64,000 nt of DNA from a virus: positions 1 to 64,000 of IMG/VR virus record IMGVR_UViG_3300020477_001468. The stretch is one strand, 5' to 3'. Below are positions 43,001-50,639 of this stretch, piece after piece. Both the position numbers and the translations under genes were made by a program. The stretch's first letter is position 1, and every line of letters begins with the position of its first letter. Under the pieces are notes generated by a model. That model had not been told where the DNA came from. It did not search any database and worked only from the letters and a program-made list of their open reading frames with translations.

Positions 43001-43025
43001 CATTAAAATTTGTTGTTAGTGCCAT
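37047..43025 (-). CDS. very large virion structural protein, DUF4815 family
   Basis: 1992 aa, the largest gene here. The N-terminus (NVSPYYDDAAPSNDYYRILF, then GYGVQARELTQLQTLLQYQL and GSKVYGGDLTL) is the DUF4815 signature found in T4-like marine phage tail structural proteins. A long Ser/Thr/Asn-rich beta-type body follows, with a VKGETVTQGANTGVV module near 39050 and a C-terminal domain with TVENDIDNGGLSNSDFYI. It lies between gp8 and the fibres, where T4 has gp9 to gp12, so it may replace those wedge and fibre-linking proteins. Confidence 0.75.
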   Translation of the reverse strand: MALTTNFNVSPYYDDAAPSNDYYRILFRPGYGVQARELTQLQTLLQYQLERSGLHMFQNGSKVYGGDLTLDTQVKSLKLEVNFSGAAINLANFADKLIIGSTSKAQGKVIKVEEATATEQPTLMFNLLGANNFSDGETVTTIESSSVSANSVSSTGASGVSGAQAGGSIASISEGAFFVDGFFVRSPKESVSLEKYSATPTKKVGLTITEATIDSTGDANILDNAAGTTNYAAPGANRLKVTLSLTAKDLTATDDVEQVADENFIELLRVENGQKTKEVKYPLYGEIEKTLARRTFDESGDYTVRPFGLQLVEHVGGTATKLSAGLEPGKAYVKGFEFETIATTYKDIDKARTTETISAYSLASSFGNKVHVKNLSGLFETHKHELVDLHCTTTASVNAQINSANATTLYHATKIGTARIRQIDWEQTDSDTANTTHFHSTYATSLYDIRVDKKLTGEVAGAEGTSKTDIKLPPATTSQANNAYVGAKLVVNTTYGSNTSSDTVTIADYKVIGGEHTATANTDLTQNVRSNSTFTLSFTLSDMDSMIIPHSKEDQSANISSTTTNVYISTSADVDELSKYNNDPNGNTIVSDTNRNLLLFPYPYSPISTLPNGVTYQYKRFDQKTSNSIGGISFTTTTTGGSFMPGTKVLSATESLENFIVTVKSASGVTDGGGTSESISNGQVLSFATGTNRNIEVKGAGSDTVDIHCNTSGAITTEILSTVQVANSSARSKSLIVGNTTAITAGTTVTTKGQVFIQTPNRTSGLKDNLMIADIFHLVKVVDSQDTAQWPSLADISNTSKDITANYTLDTGQRDNLYDHGAIILKPGAAAPTGRILVIVDHFDPDTNPGFFSVDSYSSDITSSTGYNRNASGTVQNTFSYSTIPSYTSPVTGEQFPLRDVLDFRPVRANANNASGANTTNDISSNTLALEISVSADGGVPDIDGSFTQNIRYYLGRTDKITLTRDREFIVKKGTPALDPITPADDEDSMTLYTLQVPAYTFNVSDVQTKYIDNRRFTMRDIGKLERRIENLEYYTSLTLLEKETAARDVTGSGITDSLFNPTGSRFKNGILVDGFKGHSVGDVSSPDYKASIDFDAQELRPSFNSDNYRFYYNSSNSSSVTLTGNVVTLPYTSNVMIKQPLSSNSYIEVNPFNFVSHIGNVVLDPSSDTWFDTVTRADVLVNLEGINDAWQFGDAENGHGSQWADWSKIWSGEQINTDPSLSIKDLGNTSENRKRAKLSSQVFTRTGIKTSNMPEAIKRTVGNKIVDVSIIPFTRAQTINYVATGMKPSQNVYLYFDGTAANTTPASVLTVTAIANTETHFVKGETVTQGANTGVVLLVSKTTSSNTATMHIRTLSTSGAEASSFSTGTLIGATSGITATISSRTTPTNTTRANTNLAGETAGSITIPAGTFRSGERLVRLMDVSTHTLSSATTVAEVRYPVQGTLATGEANIIGTRLPISRRDELKSEKVNFDQSRRDSKTSNYMNPFSQTFFVDKAQNPQGVFVNSVDVFFRQKATANTSTVQAPITLQVRPIRNNLPSTNLIVPFGEKTLRPEEVNAQSANVPSTSNTSHITTFTFDSPVYLPPDEYALTFVTNSSEYQIYTAKNGELSTGTSRRIATQPNVGVLYEAQNQTVPIPDPERSITFRVNRCDFTTGSTGTAVLSSNATPLSGNTANVHADVIKINSSHLEFSNTTQTFSYRGTNTAGATTATYSNIDLDQTTYLSSRLMFQAATASEMYVKASIASTDSKVSPYIDIDRMNVITVENDIDNGGLSNSDFYITDGGQNYNTLTTAIVSGGGTSNVATITVQNNSSGVITGVTVTSAGSGYISTPTVSVANSSVANGTSGAIVCIGETGNEGGNLNAKYLTRKVTLEDGFDASDIKVILNAYKPRTSEIYVYAKVISGDDAETLDDKNFFLLTQETSSSLYSLNTNDVKEYIFKTLNDVVNYTTDGITYDRFKSFIIKVGMLSTDNCDPPRIRDLRAIALDE

Positions 43026-43036
43026 TTTGTCTCAGA

Positions 43037-44704
43037 CTAAAAATTAATAATTAGTTTAACATCTTCTATTTGATCACTTGCTCTTGCAATCGGTGATCTG
43101 TTTTCTACATAAAGTATTTCACCTGAAAAAGGTTTAAATGCACCAGCAGAAATCGATGTTGAATTAGCTGTTGGATCAGAACCTGAAACTGTTAATGCTT
43201 CATTTGTTTGAAATGATCCAGGTAATCCATCATACCCATTAGTCGTATTTCCACCATGTGTCACCGAAACAAGTCTTAACTTTTTGGTTGCATGAGTCCA
43301 GTCTACAACTCTTCCTGTTGCACCTGATTTCGCACCAGTTACCAATTCATCTGCAACATATGTTCCAGCTGTATTTGAATAAGACTGACATGTAATTGTA
43401 ACAGCCTGATCTGCTGTAGTAGCTGTTGCAACAGCACCTGCAGAAGTAAGTGGCTGAGCTACTAAACCAATTTTACGGAAGTCATTAGATACTGAAAAAG
43501 CACCTGACTCTGTATTTTCTAATCTAGTATTAATCATTACATTAAATCCACCTAATTCTTCAACAGCATCATATCCATGGCCCATATATGGCTCAATAAT
43601 AGCTGTACCTGTGGCACCTGAACCATGTGAACTATTTGCAGTAACTGTAACAACTGCGTTAGAATAACTGTTTCCAGCATTGATTACAGTATAACCAGTA
43701 ACTTGAGCACTATTAGAACCAGTGGCTCTTACATTAGCTGCTTGACCGTCACCTGTAATAGCAACTTTTGGAGCAATAACAAATGCATCTCCATTAGCAG
43801 GAGCAGAGCCAATTGCAGCACCAATTGTAACAGTTTTAGTTGATCCAACATAGTTTGTGATCGTACCACCCATGCCAGAAGCATTTCCTGCTGTAAAATA
43901 AATATCAGATCCAACATAGATATCATCCGTACCACTTGCACCAGAATGTAAAATGAAAGTAGTAGTATTATGAGAACCTGTACCTAAACTGTTAGACTCA
44001 AAAATATAACTTGAGCCAGTTGCCAGTTTATTAACAATATTCACTTGACCAGAAATTGCAGCCACTTCAACTGCTCTTTGATTCTCATTCTCTTGAGTCG
44101 CTGTTGGCATTCCTGTTGTACTTGTCTTACCAAAAGCATTCGCATGTCTTATCTGTTGGGCAGGTATGTATGACGTTGTAGCAAATTTTAATGCTTTTGC
44201 TGCAGAAACTGTATACATAAACTTCCACTTATATCCATCAGATCCTGGTGTAATAATTGCAGTACCAGTACCAGATGGTTTATCAGTACTTGCACCAGAA
44301 CCATTTGCAAGACATTTGTATACATTATATTCATCTGTCATTACATGAAATGCTTGTGAATACAAATCGTTGTTTGCATGTGTGTATGCAAAATATTTTG
44401 TTCCGGATGTCCAATCATTTCTTGTAACACAATGTGTTACATCCGCCGCAGTAATTTTCTTAGCAGCAATCATATCACGCCAATTTTCGTAATATGAATT
44501 AGCTATTGAATCTGTTGGCGTAGGTGGATTATTATCATCCGCAAAAGCACTAATACCTCCGATAAAGACATACATGTTAGTTTCTAACGATGTATCTCCA
44601 GCTGAAGTATTAGCAAAAGTAGTAAATCCTGCGTCTTCATCAAATGCTTCAACAAATTGTTTTGCATTATGAAGCCGGAATTTTTTTGAAACTAAGGCAG
44701 GCAT
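43037..44704 (-). CDS. 8: baseplate wedge subunit, T4 gp8-like
   Basis: 555 aa (T4 gp8 is 334). Conserved pieces appear in order: KFRLHNAKQF start, YVFIGG, PTDSIANSYYENWRDMIAAK, VTRNDW, YNVYKCL, PGSDGYKWKFMYTV, and the end GEILYVENRSPIARASDQIED. About 220 extra residues in the middle are Gly/Ser/Thr-rich and include an ADELVTGAKSGATGRVV module (from residue 451). Preceded by AGGAGA and a candidate late promoter. Confidence 0.85.
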   Translation of the reverse strand: MPALVSKKFRLHNAKQFVEAFDEDAGFTTFANTSAGDTSLETNMYVFIGGISAFADDNNPPTPTDSIANSYYENWRDMIAAKKITAADVTHCVTRNDWTSGTKYFAYTHANNDLYSQAFHVMTDEYNVYKCLANGSGASTDKPSGTGTAIITPGSDGYKWKFMYTVSAAKALKFATTSYIPAQQIRHANAFGKTSTTGMPTATQENENQRAVEVAAISGQVNIVNKLATGSSYIFESNSLGTGSHNTTTFILHSGASGTDDIYVGSDIYFTAGNASGMGGTITNYVGSTKTVTIGAAIGSAPANGDAFVIAPKVAITGDGQAANVRATGSNSAQVTGYTVINAGNSYSNAVVTVTANSSHGSGATGTAIIEPYMGHGYDAVEELGGFNVMINTRLENTESGAFSVSNDFRKIGLVAQPLTSAGAVATATTADQAVTITCQSYSNTAGTYVADELVTGAKSGATGRVVDWTHATKKLRLVSVTHGGNTTNGYDGLPGSFQTNEALTVSGSDPTANSTSISAGAFKPFSGEILYVENRSPIARASDQIEDVKLIINF

Positions 44705-44729
44705 ATTAAATTCTCCTATTATTTTTTAT

Positions 44730-44737
44730 TATTTATG
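44730..44737 (-). promoter_or_regulatory. candidate T4-type late promoter before gp8
   Basis: Minus-strand CATAAATA overlaps the stop of the gp7-like gene, 25 bases upstream of the gp8 start. AGGAGAA at 44711-44717 is the ribosome binding site. Confidence 0.5.
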
Positions 44738-47700
44738 GTTTATCCCTTAACGCAAATGCTTCCGTGTTGAAGTCATTCAATCCGACTGGTAAGTATACTG
44801 AATGATTACATCCAGATACGGTAAACGTTGTTGTATTAGTACTCTGTACTCTATATTTAGCTTCTTCTTTCCAGTGGAATTTAATTGGCAGACCGTCAAA
44901 ATCATGAGTTGCTGTTTCAAACAATATCATGTCATTTTCAGTAAGTAAATTACCTAAGGTAGATTCGTTACCATTATATGATCCATCACCATACGGTACA
45001 CCATCTTCCAATAAAAAGTTGTCTCCTGCATCCGCAGAACCATTAGTACTATCTATTACCATATTATCATCTTCAGCTACTAAGCGTATATCAGATAAGA
45101 AAATCTCATCCCCTACAACTGATTGCGGAATAAATGTTGGTCCTGTTACATGAGATAACAAAAGAGCAGCATAATGTGATAAAGTTAGGTCTGTCATAGT
45201 TGCTGTAGGACTAAAAGTATCTAAAAAATCTTGAATCGTTGGCACAGTTCGTATTACAGTTGCATTTGCTTCTGTAAAAGATGCTACACCATACGGACGC
45301 CATACACTTGTAACAAAGTTGTCCGTAACAGCGTGTGTAACATTAAATGTGGTTTCTATTTCTTCTTCAAGTGTTTCTGTAGAACCACCTACTAAAGCAG
45401 CACTTAGTACTGGTTCGTGCTCAATTTCAGATTGATTAGTTAATGTATTTTGTACATCTATAGGATTATCATCCCATTCTATTATCCTGTTTATATATTC
45501 TAATTTTTGTATTAAGGTACTTGCAGGATTAACTACAGGAAAGAAAGGTATTACATGTTCGCTACTGGTTGCTATTGTTGTATCTAATGCTGTTGGTATT
45601 ATTTCAAGTTCAGGTTCATAATCTACTGCAGTATCTGGTAAATCTATAGTATTAAATTCTGTAAATTTTATTACATATTCTGGTGTTTGTATTAAATCAC
45701 TCGCAGGATTAATTGCTGCTTGCGTTTCAGTAAAATTAATATGTAATTCAGTTAAATTAGCATTAGCATCTAAGTAATTCATATTTAATGGAGTAGGTTC
45801 TAATACTAAACCACTTACGCTCGGAGCTTTGTCTAATTCCAAAGCCATTGTTGAACGTATTGCTATTTCTCCAAAAAGGGCCCAACCTGCTGGATGTAAA
45901 AATGCTTTAACATTATCTCTAAAATCTGTAATTGGTACATTTGTTTTTAAGACATAAGAATAATCTTGATAATAATATGAATCCTGTATTTTATCTTTAC
46001 CAGATATCAAACTATCCTCATTTGCATATTCACCAGGATTAGTAGCAAGTGCACCAATTGTTGCTCTTAAATCAGCATTGTTATCTCCTGATGGAGCAGA
46101 AACAGTTGGAACAGACGTAAAACCTATACCAAAGTCAGCTATCGTAATAGATGTTATTGAACCTATAGCTAAGTTACCTGATGTTACTACAGCATTATTT
46201 CCTCTCATTGAATTGTCTACTGAAACAACATTTGTAGAAGCAGCAGTTGAATTTGCTGTTGTTGTTAACTGTAGAACAGGTTCATCAGGAAGAAAAGGAA
46301 CAGACTCCATTCTAAACTGTCCCATCGTTGAACTTGTTCCACTATAAGAACCATGAGTTGGATCATACCCATCTTCTAAGAGAATATTATCACCAGCATC
46401 TGCAGTTCCATTTGTACTATCTAAAACAAGTAACGTAGCAACCGATCTTATTCTAATAGTAGAAAATGTTGAGTTGCTTTTATTTGTAATAAAAGGATCT
46501 AAAATTTCACCTGCAGCCCCACTTGTTTGTCCTTGAATTGTTTTACCATGAGAAAATAAAAATTGTACATTAGCAGCAAGATTTAAGAATTTGGATCTTG
46601 GTCCTAATGTACCATCGTCATTATTAAATGCTGTTATAGTGTTTTGTGAAGCAGTAATATCAGGTGCAGTTTTATAACCAGTTCCCACTGCTGTAACAAT
46701 AGATGTCTTTAAAGAACCAAAAGCAGTTTCAGTTAATTCAAGACTTCCAAAATACTGAGTAGCACTAACAGGAATTACACCAGCAACAGTTGTGCTTGTA
46801 CTTGAAACAGCATCACCATTTGCATAATAAGCTGAAATAGGAGTACCATTATCTCCATTAAAAAAATTAGGTTGAAATTCATCTTTTAGTGCATAAATGA
46901 TGGATGTACCATCTGGAGCAGAAATTACTGTTCCAACAATATTATTTGCAGTATCACACACAAACATTCCTGGTCCATAATTTGCAGAACTACCAACCGT
47001 CATGTCAAATGTAGTAGTTGTATTAGAATAAAGATGTGTATTTACATTATGTCCACCTAATAATCCAGTATAATCAGCTGCATTAAGTGCTATAGAAGCA
47101 AATGGAGTTATAGCTATACCAGCACCAAATCTTCGAGCAGTACCCGACTGATGCATAGATGTTGCTTTTCCAGCAGCACCAGTACCTGATTCACTAAAAT
47201 ATGTAAATACTTCTGTACCAAGATAACCATCTCCACCATCGGCTATATCAATTTCATTTACAGCACCTTGTGCTATTGAATTGATTGAAGCAGTTGCATC
47301 AATTCCACCTCCACCAGCAATTGTTAAGGAATCACCAACTTCATAACTTGTTCCACCAGAAACTATTGAAATGTTGTCGATCTGTGACATTAATCGACCT
47401 GAAGCAACTATGTCTGTATCATTCGATGTCTCAATATATTCACCAGGTGAAAAAGTACCCTTAATGTCTGATAATACCAATCTTGTTAAATGATATGGAG
47501 CTTTTATAAGTGAACTTTGTGACTGCACAACAGCAGAAGCTTCTGATGTTGTACCAGTTATAGTTTTTCCACCAAAATATAATTCATTTTCAGCTGTAGT
47601 ATTATCAACAAAAATAACTTTATCAACAGCCCAATTGGCATCAGATACTTTAAAAAGATATTCTTTAGGATATGTAAATTCTAATTGATTATCATCATAA

Positions 47701-48380
47701 AGTGCTCTCCACAACCACCTATAGGAATCCTCACTACCTCTCGACCTATAAATTTTATCAGCAATTGAGATTAATTTACGTAAATCAGTTTTTGCAGTTC
47801 GAGGAAGGTGAGGGGCATATTCTTTTCTAAACAACTCTAAAAATTCATCTGTGGTAGACATGATATCAGTGATATCTTCTAAGCTCCTACCTAGCTGTAA
47901 AACACCTTTATCCTGTACTTCAACTAATGTGGCTTGTGTTCTATTTGCTGATCCAGTAAATGTTTCACCTTTAACAAATTGACCAAAAATAGGTTTTACA
48001 TATAAATGATGAGGAGTGATAGCAGCATGACCACCAGCTAATTGTCCATATGGTTGTGTTCCTACAAGCAGTCCTATTGCAGCAGATGTGCCACCTGTTA
48101 TCGTTTCACCTACTATAAAAGCATCTCTGTCAACATCTCTAATTGAATCAAAAATTATTGAGCCGGTTCCTGTTGCTTCTTCTAATTCAATACCTTCAAA
48201 CCCAGCTTCATTTTCTAGGAGTGGTTGATATTCATTTAAAACTAAATCTGAAAAATGGAAGTGTTGGGCTTCTAGGTATTCATAATATTTTTCTAAAAAA
48301 ACGTATAACCTAGAATTGTCATCAACAAAAAACTCAGGTAATTGAGTTCTAATTAAGGAACTTGTTAACTCTTTTGCCAC
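44733..48380 (-). CDS. 7: large baseplate wedge protein, gp7-like by position
   Basis: 1215 aa (T4 gp7 is 1032). The start LPEFFVDDNSRLYVFLEKYYEYLE is typical of a large structural protein in T4-like marine phages, and a KTDLRKLISIADKIYRSRGSEDSYRWLWRALY-type segment (about 195-230) follows. Several GETITGGTSAA / KGETFTGSANR modules lie between. It sits between gp6 and gp8, the T4 place of gp7, but I see no motif that proves gp7 identity. Confidence 0.6.
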   Translation of the reverse strand: MAKELTSSLIRTQLPEFFVDDNSRLYVFLEKYYEYLEAQHFHFSDLVLNEYQPLLENEAGFEGIELEEATGTGSIIFDSIRDVDRDAFIVGETITGGTSAAIGLLVGTQPYGQLAGGHAAITPHHLYVKPIFGQFVKGETFTGSANRTQATLVEVQDKGVLQLGRSLEDITDIMSTTDEFLELFRKEYAPHLPRTAKTDLRKLISIADKIYRSRGSEDSYRWLWRALYDDNQLEFTYPKEYLFKVSDANWAVDKVIFVDNTTAENELYFGGKTITGTTSEASAVVQSQSSLIKAPYHLTRLVLSDIKGTFSPGEYIETSNDTDIVASGRLMSQIDNISIVSGGTSYEVGDSLTIAGGGGIDATASINSIAQGAVNEIDIADGGDGYLGTEVFTYFSESGTGAAGKATSMHQSGTARRFGAGIAITPFASIALNAADYTGLLGGHNVNTHLYSNTTTTFDMTVGSSANYGPGMFVCDTANNIVGTVISAPDGTSIIYALKDEFQPNFFNGDNGTPISAYYANGDAVSSTSTTVAGVIPVSATQYFGSLELTETAFGSLKTSIVTAVGTGYKTAPDITASQNTITAFNNDDGTLGPRSKFLNLAANVQFLFSHGKTIQGQTSGAAGEILDPFITNKSNSTFSTIRIRSVATLLVLDSTNGTADAGDNILLEDGYDPTHGSYSGTSSTMGQFRMESVPFLPDEPVLQLTTTANSTAASTNVVSVDNSMRGNNAVVTSGNLAIGSITSITIADFGIGFTSVPTVSAPSGDNNADLRATIGALATNPGEYANEDSLISGKDKIQDSYYYQDYSYVLKTNVPITDFRDNVKAFLHPAGWALFGEIAIRSTMALELDKAPSVSGLVLEPTPLNMNYLDANANLTELHINFTETQAAINPASDLIQTPEYVIKFTEFNTIDLPDTAVDYEPELEIIPTALDTTIATSSEHVIPFFPVVNPASTLIQKLEYINRIIEWDDNPIDVQNTLTNQSEIEHEPVLSAALVGGSTETLEEEIETTFNVTHAVTDNFVTSVWRPYGVASFTEANATVIRTVPTIQDFLDTFSPTATMTDLTLSHYAALLLSHVTGPTFIPQSVVGDEIFLSDIRLVAEDDNMVIDSTNGSADAGDNFLLEDGVPYGDGSYNGNESTLGNLLTENDMILFETATHDFDGLPIKFHWKEEAKYRVQSTNTTTFTVSGCNHSVYLPVGLNDFNTEAFALRDKP

Positions 48381-48381
48381 A

Positions 48382-50214
48382 CTAATAACCTATTGAACTT
48401 GATGTTGTCACAGATCCAGTTGCATCTGTATTATCAGCTATGGCTGAAGTAGTAACATCTTCTGTGTTTATAACTAAAATTTGTTCGCGCACTGGTGTAA
48501 TATCATTGGATGCAGAAGTTATTGTAATGTTTAATGTATTCCCTGAAATAGCAGGAGGTGCAAATGAAACAAGATTAACTAAACCAGATGAATAACTAAC
48601 TGTACCAATATTATTAGCAACAACAACTTTTGATCCACTCACAGTTTTTACTACACGCAAAACACTGTTCTCATCATCTAAAGAACAATCGCTTTGAATG
48701 GTACCAAGACCATCATCATAAGTAAAGGTTGTTGAAACAATAGAACCTACATAAGTATCATTTGGATGATATATTTCATTAGAAAATTTAATTCCATAAT
48801 TTGTAGCAACACCAGCTTCAATCTCTATTTTCTTTGTAAGAGTTATTGTTGTTAAGTTTCCTAAAATAGAAGGATCGACATTATCAATAGCTGTTGTTAA
48901 TTTTGAATATCTAAATCTTAAATCAAAATTATTAAGTTCAGTTGCACCATAATTAACAATCGCTGATTTAACATTGTCAGCGATAACAGCAGCAGAGTTC
49001 TGTGATACTAAACTATCATATTTGATTGAACTATTAATATTTAAGTAGATGTAATCTGGAGCTATTACTTCTGGAGTAACAGTTACAATTTTTCTGCTTG
49101 CTAATACAGTCCTTACTGCATCTTTTGCAGCTGCAGTTAAAATTAATCCTGATTTTGGTTTAACAGCTATAAAAACTTTACCATAAACTGGTGGATCATT
49201 ATCTTCTCCACCCCATGTTGTAATTGATTGAGCATCACTATACTCAGATGTAACAATTCGCTTATAATCATTTACAGTAACAGCTCTATTTTGAGTTTCA
49301 TAATTTTTAGGTGCATTAAATTTAACTGAATCTATAGATTCTCTATCCGCACCACCAAAACCAGTCGTTACAGTTGCAACTGTCACATTACTATAACCAC
49401 CAACAGTACCTGCTAAACTAAATTCAGAAGCACCATTTGTTACAGTTCCTTCACAAACTAAAGCATCCAGAATAACAATGTTTCCAGATGCGATTTTTCG
49501 ACCTAAAACACCATCTCCAAAAGACACTTCATATTTACCATCTGTGCCCTCATTTAGATAGTATACATTTGATGTAGAATTTACTGTTGTAACATCTGAG
49601 ATTTTATTATATACATAGGTATTGGATTCGTCGACAGAATTTTTTAATTTTACTGTTAAAGTACTTGTATCAGTATTAGAATTAGGTAATATAAATTTTT
49701 GATCTGGATTTAATGTATTTGCTGTATACGTATGTGTTAAAGCAACACCTTGTTTTAAAGTTATACCATTAGCAAAAAATTGATTATTACTATTTTTTGC
49801 AACAGTTGTGGATTCTGTTGTATTAAAAGTATATGATATATTATTCACTACAGATGTAAAATCTGTATTTTTATCAACAGTTATTGTAGCCGGTTCACCT
49901 GTAGGAAAAATTTGTAAGTCAACTACAGCACTAGTGCCTGTTACAGAACGTGGTGTATATCCAAGAGCTTTCGCTCGAGATACTACACTTGATCTTAATA
50001 AAGCACTATCTAAAAACATTTCATTTGCTAACATATTCAAATAAAATGCATTATAGTGTGTATTATATGCTAATATGTCCAACAATACACTTATTGATGA
50101 ACCATCGAAATCATAATCAGCAAATTCAGTTTGACTTCGCATGTAGGTTTTTAGATTTTGTTTTATACTATTAAAATCTAATTCTGAAATTTTTAAAGTG
50201 CTACTTGAGGCCAT
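48382..50214 (-). CDS. 6: baseplate wedge subunit, T4 gp6-like
   Basis: 610 aa (T4 gp6 is 660). The N-terminus is diagnostic: ELDFNSIKQNLKTYMRSQ, DYDFDGSSISVLLDILAYNT, NAFYLNMLANEMFLDSA and SVVSRAKALGYTPRS. A Baseplate J-like centre follows (GDGVLGRKI, YKRIVTSEYSDAQSI). gp6 forms the ring that connects wedges and signals sheath contraction. It lies 2 bases after gp25. Confidence 0.95.
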   Translation of the reverse strand: MASSSTLKISELDFNSIKQNLKTYMRSQTEFADYDFDGSSISVLLDILAYNTHYNAFYLNMLANEMFLDSALLRSSVVSRAKALGYTPRSVTGTSAVVDLQIFPTGEPATITVDKNTDFTSVVNNISYTFNTTESTTVAKNSNNQFFANGITLKQGVALTHTYTANTLNPDQKFILPNSNTDTSTLTVKLKNSVDESNTYVYNKISDVTTVNSTSNVYYLNEGTDGKYEVSFGDGVLGRKIASGNIVILDALVCEGTVTNGASEFSLAGTVGGYSNVTVATVTTGFGGADRESIDSVKFNAPKNYETQNRAVTVNDYKRIVTSEYSDAQSITTWGGEDNDPPVYGKVFIAVKPKSGLILTAAAKDAVRTVLASRKIVTVTPEVIAPDYIYLNINSSIKYDSLVSQNSAAVIADNVKSAIVNYGATELNNFDLRFRYSKLTTAIDNVDPSILGNLTTITLTKKIEIEAGVATNYGIKFSNEIYHPNDTYVGSIVSTTFTYDDGLGTIQSDCSLDDENSVLRVVKTVSGSKVVVANNIGTVSYSSGLVNLVSFAPPAISGNTLNITITSASNDITPVREQILVINTEDVTTSAIADNTDATGSVTTSSSIGY

Positions 50215-50216
50215 TA

Positions 50217-50600
50217 CTATCTAATCCTTGTCAAAAATGTTTCGAAAAAAGATGGTTCAATTTGGTCTATAACAAAAAATTTAATCTGAACTCTATATTC
50301 ATTATTGTCTGGAATGGGTTCCACAGCAACTTCATACGACTGTGCTCTAGGTTCCATTGAAGCTAAAGTTATTTGAATACTTTTTGTCATTCTATGAGCA
50401 GTTATTTGTGATATTGGTTCAAAAAGAAATTGTCTTAAATTTGATCCGAGATGTGGTTGCATCACTCTATCATATGTATTCGTTTTTAAAATATTACTAA
50501 TTGACGATTTTACAGCCTCCGCACCTGTCACTGTACTTATATCTTTAGTGATCGGATTTGCTGAAAAATCGTTACTTATATCTGCATACTGCTCTGCCAT
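50217..50600 (-). CDS. 25: baseplate wedge subunit, T4 gp25-like
   Basis: 127 aa, close to T4 gp25 (132). DISTVTGAEAVKSSISNILKT, DRVMQPHLGSNLRQFLFEP and the C-terminal YRVQIKFFVID match the gp25 / early-baseplate family, which nucleates sheath assembly. It has an exact TATAAATA promoter and GGAGAAT ribosome binding site upstream, and begins the gp25-6-7 block. Confidence 0.95.
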   Translation of the reverse strand: MAEQYADISNDFSANPITKDISTVTGAEAVKSSISNILKTNTYDRVMQPHLGSNLRQFLFEPISQITAHRMTKSIQITLASMEPRAQSYEVAVEPIPDNNEYRVQIKFFVIDQIEPSFFETFLTRIR

Positions 50601-50615
50601 ATTATTCTCCTACCT

Positions 50616-50623
50616 TATTTATA
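50616..50623 (-). promoter_or_regulatory. T4-type late promoter, exact TATAAATA, before gp25
   Basis: The minus strand reads TATAAATA, the T4 late -10 consensus with no mismatch, 16 bases upstream of the gp25 start in a 39-base gap. GGAGAAT between them gives the ribosome binding site. Confidence 0.7.
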
Positions 50624-50639
50624 CTAATTACTACTTGTC

